Shown in pieces: positions 52,501 to 63,465 of a stretch of 64,000 nt of DNA. How positions within the stretch are numbered: position 1 is the stretch's first letter; each line of letters starts with the position of its first letter. The stretch lies in NCBI GenBank assembly GCA_030848705.1, contig CM061243.1, forward strand, positions 101,492,436 to 101,556,435, read 5' to 3'. The DNA comes from Heracleum sosnowskyi (Eukaryota; Streptophyta; Magnoliopsida; Apiales; Apiaceae). The notes under the pieces were generated by a model. It was not told the DNA's origin. It saw only the letters and a program-made list of their open reading frames with translations, and did not search any database. The position numbers and the translations under genes are program-made.

Positions 52501-53788
52501 ACATATATTCTCCTCGAATTTCCACTTTACTTCCTTCTTCTGTTAATTGCCCAATACTTATGATATTGCTGCAGAGACTAGGAATGAAATATACCTCATT
52601 TAGAACACGTTCTTGGCCGTCTTTACACCTCATAGCAATCGAGCCACGGCCTTTGATTTCAACGGTTGAACCATCCCCAAACTTTACTTGACCAGTGATT
52701 TGCTCGTCCAAAACTCTGAACTTAGATTTTTGCCCAGTCATATGATTACTGGCGCCATTATCTAAATACCATAAATTGCTCTCACCGTCAGTAGCCAACC
52801 TTGTGTTCACATCCTTCTCATTCAGCTGCAACACCTCTTTCTTGGATTTGTCAAACTGTGCCAGTAGTAGGGCTGTCTCATCGTCTTCAATTCTTGACAG
52901 GTTTGATTCCGGCTTTTGCTCCTTCCATCTTCTGGGCTTACGACATTCTGATGCGAAATGTCCATACATACTGCAGTTAAAGCATCTAACCCGACTCTTG
53001 TCGCGAACTTTCACAGATGGTGACGGTGACCCTTCACTTGGTTTGTTGCTCCGTTTCAGCCATTCCTCCCGGGTAAACAAAAGTTTTCCTTCACTGGCTT
53101 CTCTCCTTTGCCACTCTTCTTCAGTTAACATTAACTTGCTCTCATTGGTCTCAACCTTCCCTTTTACTCGCTCCTCGTGAGCCTTAAGTGAGCCCACGAC
53201 TTCCTCCACAGTCATTGTGTCAAGGTCACCGAATTGCTCTATTGCAGAGGTTATCTGCAAAAATCTTGATGGAACTGCTCTCAGCACCTTCTTAACAATG
53301 TAAGAGTCCTTCATTTCTTCCCCAAGAGCTCGAATATTGGAAACGAGCCCGTTGAGTTTTAAATAGAAGTCATCTAGCAATTCTGAATCCTTCATACACA
53401 GAGCTTCGAATTCAGCTTTTAATGTCTGAACTCGCGCCTGCTTAACCTTCTCAGCTCCTTGGCAAAGAGTTTTTATTGCTCCCCAAGCCTCTTTTGCTGT
53501 TTTCTTCTCAGCGATAGATAGTAACACGTCTTCAGGGATGCCCTGATACACCATTGCCAAGGCAATCTTATCTACCCTTTCATCAATTGGCACCTTTGAG
53601 TCACTCTTATCTATCCTTTCATCAATTGGCACCTTAGAGTCACTTGTCTCTATGGCACCCCACACTCCTTGCGCTTGCATGATCACTTTCATCTTGAGAG
53701 CCCATGCAGTGTAATTACTTCTGGCCAACATTGGATACGTCAAGCCAAATGATCCTCCTTTCATTTTGTTTGTATCCTCAGTCGACAT
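49559..53788 (-). pseudogene. Copia gag-pol polyprotein with a single in-frame TGA
   Basis: The ORF runs from ATG 53788 (MSTEDTNKMKGG) to 49559 in one frame, with one TGA at 52445-52447. Upstream part: gag (YPMLARSNYTAWALKMKVIM, LRAVPSRFLQITSAIEQFGD), CCHC knuckle (CFNCSMYGHFASEC), protease (WYLDNGASNHMTG). Downstream part: GAG-pre-integrase HHCC (WHLRMGHVNY ... CTGCLLGK), integrase D-D-E (HADLCGP, RTDRGGEF, PQQNGVVERRNR), RT (MDVKTAFLNGD, YVDDILITG), RNase H (SCEAEFIAA, HIDNKSAIDLAKN, RADGLTKAL). A 39-bp duplication in gag repeats SDSKVPIDER. The stop sits between protease and integrase. It could be a recent null mutation or a programmed readthrough site. Confidence 0.92.
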
Positions 53789-53817
53789 GCCTGAGTCTTT
53801 CTCCCGTACTCCTGGAT

Positions 53818-53829
53818 GCTCTGATACCA
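53818..53829 (-). other. Copia primer binding site (initiator tRNA-Met)
   Basis: Minus strand TGGTATCAGAGC, one base after the 5' LTR. Confidence 0.95.
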
Positions 53830-53830
53830 C

Positions 53831-54140
53831 TGTTGCAATTTATATGACTAAAACAAGTATATGTATGTAACAGAGGAGATAGAACACCTGTGTATTCAAA
53901 AGACTTGCTACCATATTATTTCCACCAGTACAGAATATAAACAAAAACAAATAACTAGAGATCCTATAAACCAGGACCACCTCCAGCACCACTCCTAGAT
54001 AATCTCTACTTCTAACTTATTAAGTGAACAGCTACAGACTTTCCTAACAAACAGCACGACCCAGTCATGCAGTACAAATAAAATAAAACACAGACTATTT
54101 AACTTATTTTATTTATTCTAAGTTTGAGATTAAACTAACA
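53831..54140 (-). repeat. Copia 5' LTR (right)
   Basis: 310 bp, apparently identical to 49225-49534. Confidence 0.96.
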
Positions 54141-54145
54141 TCTCT

Positions 54146-54978
54146 CTCATTTTGTCATCACTACTAATCAATTAACGCTTAAATTGATTGAGAATTGTGC
54201 TGAAAGCGTGACCTTGAATTTGGGCTTCTTCAATCGCAATTTGTGATTGCATCCTTCAATGTCTAGTAAGATATGCAATTTGATTTATCCTCAATTTGAT
54301 TTAGCCTACTTAGTGGCAGAGTATGTATTCTCAGATTTGATTATTGTTAGTGATGTTTTCGGACTTTAGATGGGTGATACTTTCTCCTATCACTATGTTC
54401 GATTTTATGGTATTGATTTGGGTTGGTTTGTTGTTATGGAATCTCTCTTGATTATGATCAATTGCCTATGAATTTGGTCAAGATGGGTTATGTCTTCTTG
54501 ATAAAACCCCCTGTACATGTGCATTTTTTATTACTCCTAACCATCAAGCACATTTTGTTAGTTCTGAATTTTTTTCAAGTATGTCTTAGCACGAGTTTTG
54601 TCATATGTTTACCTTTTTTCTCCTGGACTTATGGTTGGAACAAAAACTATGGTCTATTTGATTTGAAAATCGGATAATATTCTCGAGATCCCTAGCTATT
54701 ACATATATAGCCTTAAATCGCTGGATCATTCAGTCAGTAATATCACACCAGAACATTCATTATAGACACAAAGATGGAGATTGGAAAGTTTATACAGGGA
54801 AAATGGAATAGAAAAAGTAGCCATGCTTCATGCATGCACATATGCATACAACATATCTTACAAAAATACTTATTATAGGTCATTATATAGGACACCATAA
54901 CAGTACATATACATATACTGCATACATACTAAGATCGCATTACACATGCATACAGACACACACGAGGGAAAAAGGTTG
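54146..54978. other. Intergenic DNA between the copia element and HKT
   Basis: Holds the probable HKT 3' UTR on the minus strand and CA/TA-rich tracts (54830-54960). No gene was recognised. Confidence 0.4.
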
Positions 54979-57520
54979 CTACAAGAGTTTCCAAGCTTTG
55001 CCACCTCCTTTGTGAAAGTACTTCAATCTTCCAAAGAGCATCACAATTATGAGAATCCATTTTCCAGTTGGGGACCATCTTCCAGCGAATCCGTAATATG
55101 CGTCTTTGCATTGCCCATCTGATTTTATCCGTCTTCCGCAACTATATCCCATCGAGAATCCCACGTTCCCGTATGCACTACACACATAAATATGTTAAAG
55201 AGAATCATTAGTGTGATACAACTACGCAAGTAAATTGCATGTTAAGAGACAATATGTATATGTATGTTAAAGAGTACTATAAGATAATGGTGGGTCCTCC
55301 TCTGTTCGGTTTAAGGAGATGTCTCCGGTTCGATTAAGGGGAATCTTAAAGTTCAAGAGTACAATTTAATATTTTAGATGAGTTGGTTACATAGCAATGT
55401 ACACTTTTACCTTATTACTTCGATGATTATGTTGAGCACGTTGAAATTGAGGGGATCATCCTTTAAATTATTTCTCTCTGATATACAAATAAGAACGACG
55501 AAGATTGTTAAATAAGTTGGCTCCGAGAACCGGAGATATTCTACCCATGTCGTCTTCATATTGTTATCAACATCGGGACCTTTCTTTTCTCCATATGGTA
55601 AAAAGGATGTATATGGTGAAAGATACCTGCACTTGCATGAAGAATTGTAAGTCTTACTGTAAATTCTCAGAATGTATATTGTTGAACTTAAATTATTTAT
55701 CTAAAAGTATGTGCGTACGTGCGTCTATTATAGGGCCTGTTTGGGTGGTTCCACTTATACATTATAAGTTAATAAGAGTTTATGTGAGTTGTTTGCCAAC
55801 TCATCTCAACTTATAACTTAAATGTTGATAAATTGAATGTTAATAACGGGTACATTTTCCTGAACTTATTGACTTATTACTTGATTTTTTTGTTTTTTAA
55901 ATACTTTATATTTTTACCTTTATGTTTTTAAATATTTTTTAATTCAAAATGCAACCGTTGAAATCATTGTATTTAATAATTATTTTTTCAAATTTAATTT
56001 AGCAAACTCTTAACTAACTTATAAGTAAATTATTCAAACACCCGTATAAGTTGTAAGAATTCATCAATTTATCGGACACTTACTCATTTTAAACTATAAA
56101 TCAACTTTTTTGTGATAACCAAACCCACACATAAAATTATAGTTATCGGGGATCAACTCAATTAGTAGCTAGTGGATCATGCATAAAATAAACAGGTGGG
56201 GTGTCGTAACACATTTATCCTATTTTATATGATCATTTTAGAGAAACATAGTCAGGTGGGTTATGAATCAGGGAGAAGAGTGAAAACATACATCATTATG
56301 ATAAATACCACGAGGACAGCCGGAGAGATGGTTGAAAGATCAAACACAGATTCACCCGTGTGTCGTGTATTCGTTACTTGAAACAACGATCCGACTAGTT
56401 TCTCGCAAGAATTCAGACCTTCCATGGCTCCGGAATTATTCCATTCCATTGACACAAAGATCACAAACTGAATCAATATGAATCCAAGAACTGTTGCAGC
56501 CAAATAACAACATTTCTTCTTAGACATTAAATGACAGTAACCCAATTTGTTGTGGTGATTCAGTATGTAACCAAACTCTGGCCTTTTAGTGCAAGTCTTC
56601 AAGATATAGATGACAATGAGTAGACATGTGGGATATAGAGTGTTTCCCACTAGACACTGAGGTATGATAATGAGGAGAAGACCTGTATATTTCTTGAAAA
56701 CCATCATATTCTCTTTTGTTGGAATAAAACCACAGTTCGAAAAAGAAGAAACTGCGGTGAAAACTGAAAATGTAGTTACCTTTATCCCTTTCTTCTCAAG
56801 AATCTGTTTTGCACTTGGGACAGAGTCTATGTAGAAAATTATCAGAAAGGAACACAGCACATGAGCTGCTAAGAAATGAGTTGCAATTGCGTAACTCAGA
56901 AATTTGATAGATTTATTAATGTATTTCGATTCCTCTTCTTCGGATTTGTGGACTAAATCTATGTTACTTGTTAGTTCATGTTTGACACTGTGATCATCTA
57001 TTTGTACCAAGCCAAGCTCGATTTGATTAACATCGATGCTGTTTTCGGTGTTTGAAGGAGTAGGGTTTGACAGTGATGAGTTACCATGTACTACATGGTT
57101 TTTGGAAAACATAGATTCGGAGAATTGAAGTTTAACAAGGGAAATGAAAACTTCTCCACCTACAAGCATCAATATAGTCAAAAGTACAAGCTGAAAATCG
57201 GAGAAAACCTCCATTTCAACAGTTGACATGCTTGAAACAGTGATAGCCGAGACAGACGTAAAGACCAAATCTAAGTCACCGGGCCTTGAAATCGAGGAAG
57301 ACGAGACCTTCAGAATAAAGAAGCCAATAAAAGAGAAGAGAATGAAGTAAGCAAGATGAATACAGAAAGATGGAAGAGAAAGAAACAGTTGAAGGACGAG
57401 ATTATTAAGGAAAAATGATAACAAACATCTGCAGGAGTAGAGTAAATGTGACAATTTCATGCATAAACTGTCGAACAAAGGCTTTATTTTCTTCACACTA
57501 GCTCTAATAATGGTCTTCAT
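54979..57520 (-). CDS. HKT1: HKT1-type high-affinity K+/Na+ transporter, three exons
   Basis: Exon 1 57520-56292, exon 2 55626-55411, exon 3 55177-54979 (TAG). Donors are GTATGT and GTAAAA, acceptors TGCAG and TGTAG. The exons join in frame to 547 residues, normal for HKT (about 500-550), with the family's usual three-exon layout. Four pore repeats are visible: TSVSAITVSSMSTVEMEVFS, TAVSSFSNCGFIPT, NTRHTGESVFDL, SAYGNVGFSMGYSC, separated by hydrophobic segments. The second Ser of VSSMS (about residue 97), where class 2 proteins usually have Gly, predicts a class 1, Na+-selective plasma-membrane transporter, as in AtHKT1;1, which unloads Na+ from xylem. The cytosolic loop (about 125-195) is acidic and Ser-rich. 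The C-terminus FGRLKYFHKGGGKAWKLL is typical. No frame breaks, so it is probably functional. Confidence 0.93.
55733..56130. mobile_element. hAT-like MITE in HKT intron 1
   Basis: The left part starts GGGCCTGTTTGGGTGGTT and the right part ends AACCAAACCCACAC, with inverted TTATAAGTTAATAAG/CTTATAAGT-type blocks inside. GGGCCTGTTTGG is a common hAT MITE end in plants. The TSD is unclear, so the borders are approximate. Confidence 0.45.
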
Positions 57521-57621
57521 GTTTGCTACTAGAAGCTTGACGTTGATGATCAATAGTATTTGAGTGGTTCAGAATTGCACCTTAAGCTTGAACCATACGA
57601 TTAATCAACTGAAAGACTGAT

Positions 57622-57629
57622 TTATATAC
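57622..57629 (-). promoter_or_regulatory. HKT TATA box
   Basis: TATATAAA on the minus strand, about 100 bp upstream of the ATG. The TRIM element begins about 190 bp further upstream. Confidence 0.55.
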
Positions 57630-57810
57630 AATGGAGCCAAAGCTAGCTAACTATTTACAACCCCTTCAAACACGTTTCTCTATCTATCAAAGCAAGTGAT
57701 GACCGAACTTTGTGAGCAATCAGAAATTGTTGGCCCCGCTTTGATATCCTTAATAATACGAATCAACAAAATTATTATATCAATATTTTTCAGCATTTTC
57801 ACATAACAAT

Positions 57811-57815
57811 TGGCA
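57811..57815. other. Target site duplication of the TRIM element (TGGCA)
   Basis: TGGCA before the left LTR, repeated at 58915-58919. Confidence 0.9.
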
Positions 57816-58914
57816 TGTAGAAAAATAACTAATATTTGAACAAGAATATGTACAAACTGAAAATGCTTTAAGGACTACATTGTATTCTCTTCTGATAATG
57901 TTAAAACTGAACGTACAGGATATATATACCTGGACACACAAAGGTGATACCTAAAAACTAGCAACTATCTAGCTATTATTTCTCCACTACACCCACACTC
58001 CTAAAACTCCCAACTGAATACAAGACCAAGTCATGTACTGACACTTGAGATAAATAAACAAAACAATACATAAATAAATATAACAAATAATTAATAACTA
58101 AATTTAAGATTATTCCAACAATCACCCCCATAATCTTAAATTTACGAAGCACTTTCTCTTCGCCTGTGATGTACTTCTCACCACCATCAATTTTGATGCA
58201 CCTTCTCATCAAAAACACTTTGGAGCACTTCTCTCCAAAAACACTTTGGAGCACTTTCTCTCCACAATTACATTACGGAGCACTTCTCTCCAATCTCCAT
58301 GGTGCACATAATCACCAAATACTCAAAAGAGAGGTTCTGCAACAATATCTCTCTCAGACATTTCATCTCGTTCTGCATGGCCTCTCCGACATCGCCTCGT
58401 CTTTCTCGGCAGCCCCATACTACACATGCATCCCATACTACACATGCAGCTTTGCCACCATCCTTCTGCATCGCCTACTTGAAACTACCTCCTTCCAGCG
58501 TGTCATCTGAACTCGAGACACTCACTTATTCTGCGCCTCCACCATCAGCGGCGGCTTCACCACCGCCTGGCGGCGGAACAACTAAACCTCGCTCTGATAC
58601 CAAGTGTAGAAAAATAACTAATATTTGAACAAGAATATGTACAAACTGAAAATGCTTTAAGGACTACATTGTATTCTCTTCTGATAATGTTAAAACTGAA
58701 CGTACATGCAGGATATATATACCCTGGACACACAAAGGTGATACCTAAAAACTAGCAACTATCTAGCTATTATTTCTCCACTACACCCACACTCCTAAAA
58801 CTCCCAACTGAATACAAGACCAAGTCATGTACTGACACTTGAGATAAATAAACAAAACAATACATAAATAAATATAACAAATAATTAATAACTAAATTTA
58901 AGATTATTCCAACA
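57816..58914 (-). mobile_element. TRIM (small non-autonomous LTR element), young
   Basis: 1,099 bp: LTRs 57816-58120 (305 bp) and 58605-58914 (310 bp), TGTAG...CAACA. A minus-strand PBS TGGTATCAGAGC (rc at 58591-58602) lies two bases from the 5' LTR, and a PPT GGGGGTGAT is next to the 3' LTR. The 484-bp interior has no ORF related to gag or pol. The LTRs differ only by two small insertions (4 and 1 bp). The interior repeats GGAGCACTTCTCTCC several times near 58220-58300. It sits in the HKT promoter in the same orientation as HKT. Confidence 0.9.
58591..58602 (-). other. TRIM primer binding site (initiator tRNA-Met)
   Basis: Minus strand TGGTATCAGAGC, which fixes the element's orientation as minus. 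Confidence 0.9.
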
Positions 58915-58919
58915 TGGCA

Positions 58920-59540
58920 TCTTTTTATCACCCTCACCGAACATCAAAGATATTCTAATACGTTAATGAAGGTTTAGAATTTTACAACTCTCGTAAATTT
59001 AACTATGATATTAATCTTATAACAAGATTAACTCCTCTTATAGCCAAAATTCGGTATCGAGTTTTTAGGGAAGATTCAGGTTAAGTAATAATCAATTGGG
59101 GATATCCAAGGTGCAATTAGGGATTCAACTAGTACAACGGAGGCTCAGGGCTTGTCCTCATAAGGGTGAGGGCACGCCCTCTGGCCGTCAAACCCTTGAG
59201 GACGCGTCCTCTTAGTGTGGACTAACAACTTGACATGAATGGATGATTTGACAGAGAATAACAGTTAGATTGACATGGAATTAGCATATGGAAGACTTAG
59301 GGCTTGCCCTCATAGGGGTAAGGGCGCTCTCCTTTAGGCCGTCCACCCCTTGAGGACGCGTCCTCTTGGTTTGAAGTAGCTACTTGGTGGTGAAAGATGG
59401 CTCTATTGGCTTAATAATGACGAGATATTGAAGACTTCTCCCTTATAATGCCTCCTAAGGGAGGGATGTATGTTATTGAAGGCCTCCAGGGTTTGCCTGA
59501 TGATTGAAGAATTTCCTCTTAGGATGTGCCCTAGGAGGGG
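58920..59540. repeat. Direct repeat with a 14-bp perfect palindrome, two copies
   Basis: Two units about 154 bp apart share AGGGCTTG(T/C)CCTCATA, GGCCGTC, CCTTGAGGACGCGTCCTCTT. The palindrome GAGGACGCGTCCTC lies at 59198-59211 and 59352-59365. A related phrase (CCTCCTAAGGGAGGG) follows near 59450. No coding frame. It probably belongs to an unclassified LTR or UTR fragment. Confidence 0.7.
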
Positions 59541-60770
59541 TGTTACTAATGAATACCACCTAGAAACTAGACAGAGGGGGAGGGGGGGGGGGGTGAATGG
59601 ATAGTTTGATAGATTTTTGGTTTCTTAAAACTTAATATCTGTAACTCATTGTGCTGTAAGAAAATGCGGAATTAAAATAAGCAGTACACACACAATCACT
59701 TTAATCTACTTTGTATTAAGCAAATTAAATACTACAGCTTCCAAAATCTCACAAGAGAAATTCTGGCTTCTAAACAAGAACAGTTTGTATCTTGTTTTCT
59801 TACAGAGAAAGAGTGCTTAAGATAAATCTATGTGTTTCTCTCTTACAGCTTACAACAGGGTGTACACAATATATATATACCTATACAAACTAGTGCACAC
59901 ACCTATTTACATAGTTACCCCTAGCTGAAAGTCCAACTTGTCCTGCCATAAGAAGTTCACTGTGTCAGAAAGGACCACTTGTTTTTCGGAGTCTTTCCCG
60001 TTTCTGTAGTTGTTTGTCTCTTGTCTTTCTCTCCAAGTTTAGCTGTAGATTTGCCATCTGTTTTTTGGACCACCTTACCAGAACAAATGCTCCAGTATTT
60101 GTCTTCTTTGAATTTTGGTTATGTACCTTGATTTGTCTTGTTATAAACGGCTAAGTGTTGATATCGTGAACTCCAACATTTCCCTGACTTCACGATCTAT
60201 CCTTTGAAGACTTCGCGACATAGGCAATTTGAGGACTTCGCGATCTAAGGCTTTTGAAGACTTCGCGATCTAAGCCTTTTGAGGACTTCGCGATCTAAGC
60301 CTTTTGAGTACTTCGCGATCTAAGCCTTTTGAGGACTTCGCGATCTAAGCCTTTTGAGGACTTCGCGATCTAGACCTTTTGAGGACTTCACGATCCAGTA
60401 CATCTTGACTTTGCGGTATCAACACTTCACGATATGAGTAATGAAGACTTCACGATATAGGGACTTAGGAAAACTTCTGCAACTTATTTCTTCAGGGCCT
60501 TATTCATCTCCATCCTGCTGCATGAACATCTCTAAACTTCTACCAGGATAATTATTCCATGGCCTATGTACATTCTAGATTGCAAGAAGCTTACTAAGCT
60601 CATTATAACTTTGAGCATACAAGATAAAGCTAAGTACATGAAAACAAGACAAGTACAAAGGAGACCTATACTATATCCCAGTGAAAGAATTCACTAGGTC
60701 ATGTAGAGTGACAAAGTCACAATGATTAGGCTTGTTAATAGTGGTAATCAGACATGCCTTGAGCCTAACA
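59541..60770 (-). repeat. 3' LTR of a SIRE/Maximus-like copia element
   Basis: 1,230 bp. On plus it starts TGTTACTAATG and ends GAGCCTAACA, so the ends form TGTTA/TAACA. On the minus strand it is directly preceded by the PPT AATTTGGGGGAGAT. It contains a G run near 59582 and a 25-bp tandem array at 60231-60405. The LTR length, the PPT and a long coding region just before it suggest SIRE/Maximus. The partner LTR is outside the window. Confidence 0.75.
60231..60405. repeat. 25-bp tandem array inside the SIRE-like LTR
   Basis: About seven copies of GAGGACTTCGCGATCTAAGC plus CTTTT, with decayed copies on both sides. Each unit carries the palindrome TCGCGA. Confidence 0.85.
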
Positions 60771-60784
60771 ATCTCCCCCAAATT
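60771..60784 (-). other. SIRE-like polypurine tract
   Basis: Minus strand AATTTGGGGGAGAT next to the LTR start TGTTAGGCTC. The interval 60785-60997 is non-coding 3' UTR of the element. Confidence 0.7.
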
Positions 60785-60997
60785 GTGAGTAAGAAGCTTA
60801 GGCACAATTTCATGTCTGATAACAAGCCTAACTTACATAAAAGGAATTAAATAACAGAGAGAGCAATATATGAACATAATGAACAGAGATTTGATTACAT
60901 CATAAAGTTGAAAGCTTACAGATTATCTTTGTTGCTCAACAGCTCCAGTTTCCATTTGTTTCTCAAGATAATCATCATAAACTTTCTTCTTCCTCAC

Positions 60998-61822
60998 TTA
61001 TTCCTTTCTCTTCATGTCTACAATGGCTGCTTGAAGTTCATCTCTTGCAATCAGTTCTTCAATGAGAGGTGAGCCTTCTAGATCTTCAATTGCAGCTTTA
61101 AGAGCACTTTCCACATAAGAATCTAAAAACTCCATCCTTATCTTGCTTCTGCCTCCATATTGATTTTTGTATTCCACAACATAAGGATTTTGTTTTACCT
61201 TGCACAGCCCTTTCTTCCTTAGCTCTTTAGCCCTCTCCTCCATCTCAGCCATCTTTTTCTCTTTCTGTATGTTCTTCTCTTCATTCAGCTTCCTTAAGTT
61301 CTCCTTGTAATCAGAGTGTATCTTCAAGAATCTAGCAACCTCTATTTTCCACAATCTCTCCTCCTTTTCTTCAAAATTCAGTAGATCATTTATTCTTTCA
61401 AGCTCATATTGGGAGAAGTATTGCCAGCCTCCTTGCTTCATTTTTCTTTCTCTTCCATCAGCGTATTTAATCTCTAGATGATCTTGCTTCACCTTGACTT
61501 CAAAGATTCTTTGAGCTCTCAGAAATGCTTGGGCATCTTCATCATAGTCTTCATCCAGAGGAAGTACTTTGATCCCTACTAAATTAGTGATTACCCCATT
61601 CTTCTTTGTTATCCCTGTTCTTTTGGCTACACTCTTGATCTTCATATGCTTCACTCGATCAGGTAGTTTTCTGGAACAAGGAGATTTAGTCTTCAGTGCC
61701 ACATCATTTGGAAGTAGCTTCATCCCTTTCCCTTTCATCCACTGTAACACTCCACTAGCTGTGACTTTGTGGAAGTTTCTTCTTGAATTTTCTTTTGTGG
61801 CTTCAATTTCCTTCTGTGGCAA
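60998..61822 (-). pseudogene. SIRE-like 3' ORF, C-terminal part
   Basis: 274 codons open on the minus strand, Lys/Glu-rich. It includes LVGIKVLPLDEDYDEDAQ, an EVKVKQDHLEIKYADGRER segment and a coiled coil (NEEKNIQKEKKMAEMEERAK). Such charged ORFs lie between pol and the 3' LTR in SIRE/Maximus elements ('env-like' position). I see no membrane segment or signal peptide. It is out of frame with the piece upstream, so the copy is broken near 61830-61900. Function unknown. Confidence 0.55.
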
Positions 61823-61904
61823 ATCAGATTCAGAAGTCTTGGATAATGATTTTGGAGGATCATTACTAACAGTGCCACCCTAGACTTAGAGTCTTGTGTT
61901 GTGG

Positions 61905-62228
61905 TTAAGGTACTGCTAGCAATGTCCCTGACTTGCTGATTTCCACTCTTCTTCTTAACAGTTTCTTTGTTTCCCTTGGAGTCCTTCTTGTCATCATCAG
62001 CATCCTTGGATTTCTTTGATGTTTTGCCCCTGCTGCTCTCACTTCCTCCATCGTTATTGCTCCTTGATTGACTTCTTCTTTTGTAGGTTTTCTCCGCATC
62101 ATCCTCCTCATCATCTTTCTTCTTTCTTTGAGTGACTCAGGAATAGTTCCATGAATCAAGAAAGATTGGAGAATTTGGATTATCTCTAGCTCTTCTGCTG
62201 TTCTAACTCCTCTCTTGGCTCTCAGCAT
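61905..62228 (-). pseudogene. SIRE-like 3' ORF, middle part
   Basis: Continues in frame after the stop at 62229-62231 (VRTAEELEIIQILQSFLIHG) and soon becomes very basic. A neighbouring frame in the same stretch gives a more natural Lys/Asp/Ser-rich sequence (KKSKDADDDKKDSKGN), so a frameshift probably lies around 62120. Confidence 0.45.
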
Positions 62229-63404
62229 CTACAACACTTGATTTATTTTGCCATTGTTCTTCATTGTCAAATTTGCAGGAATCACCAGTTGATCAATGTT
62301 GTTGGCTTGGTTTAGACTTTGAAAGATTATTGTCCTTGGGTTAGAGATAACCTCAGGCAATCTTTGAAATTGGTCTATCTTTAAATCTTCATACATCCTC
62401 CTGTTATTCTCCCCATGTTTCTCAATCAACTCCAGAATTGTGGTCAGCTCAGTAAACCTCAGTTTCTCTAGAGTTTGAAAGGATAAATGCCACAAGCAAT
62501 TATCCTTGGATACCATGATAACTTCTCTTAGATGAACTTCCTTGATTTTCCTGACTGCCACAGTAAAGTACTTGATATTTTCCTTGAGCCTTTCTCTGTA
62601 GATCTTAGCATCTTCTTGAGCACTGATGTAGATGACTTTCAGAAACTCCAGAAAGGCCTCATCATGATAGATGTGAGAGTTGGCAATTTCATGTAGCTTG
62701 GCCTCAGTGATTATGTTAGCTTTGACAGGTTTGGCACTTGATGTTGTTTGAGGAGGTGAGATGTCCTTTTGCATTGTAGAGGGATAGTAGGTGGTAGTGA
62801 CTGTGCTTCTTTGGCCTTGTGTATTGATGACATCCACAGAGGGAAGAGTGATTGGCTTTAAAGTTTCTTCAGTGATTTTGCCCTTAAGCTTTTGTTGCTT
62901 GGCAGGTACTCTCCCTCTCTTTTCCACAATGACCTCCTCCTTTCCTTTCTCCCCCTTAGGCTTGGGATCAGACAAGATGTCTTGAGCTTCTACAGGAACA
63001 GGAAGGTTCATGCTTCTTAGCAGGGTTGTCATCATTTGCTGTTGGACTAGCAAAATTATTGATGTGGCATTGCTTTGGTCATCCAACTTGTCATTGAGTT
63101 GTTCCAAGGATTGAGATAGCACTATGTTTTCAGCTTTAAGATCAACTACCTCCCTTTCCAAGCTATCCACCTTTGAGAATAGTTGTTGAGATTTGAAAGA
63201 GTTGAGGGATTGGTCCTTGATTTTGGAGAAGTCAAATTTGGAGATGTCAGAAATAGGAACTTCATCTACAAGCTTGTTCCCATACTGATTCTTCCACAGC
63301 ACTATGAGCATTGAGTTGGAGTTGATGTTGGTCTGCACCTGATTATCTAGCTTGGTAGAAAGCTTCTTCATATTATCTGAGACCAAAGCTAGGGTGCAGT
63401 CCAT
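62229..63404 (-). pseudogene. SIRE-like 3' ORF, N-terminal coiled-coil part
   Basis: 391 open codons on the minus strand. A coiled-coil region (SKVDSLEREVVDLKAENIVL) is followed by a Lys/Pro/Thr linker and a second globular part (HIYHDEAFLEFLKVIYISAQ, LREVIMVSKDNCLWHLSF, TILELIEKHGENNRRMYEDL). It is the same type of protein as the downstream pieces and unrelated to gag or pol. It ends at TAG 62229-62231 in a position suggesting a premature stop. Confidence 0.55.
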
Positions 63405-63465
63405 CTTTGTGACATTAGAAGCTGTTTTCTGAACCTCGTTAAGAATGCCATCTACCTTGGGAAAG

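Larger units (their letters stand above)
49225..54140 (-). mobile_element. Ty1/copia retrotransposon, near-intact and very young
   Basis: 4,916 bp on the minus strand, with 310-bp LTRs (TGTTG...TAACA) in which I see no difference, TCTCT TSDs, an initiator-Met PBS, and a gag-pol frame interrupted by only one stop codon. Identical LTRs imply a very recent insertion. I did not assign the copia lineage. Confidence 0.94.

Noticed and set aside
57976..58510. ORFs of 92 and 114 codons in the TRIM
   Set aside because: They cross the LTR boundary and lack similarity to any retroelement protein.
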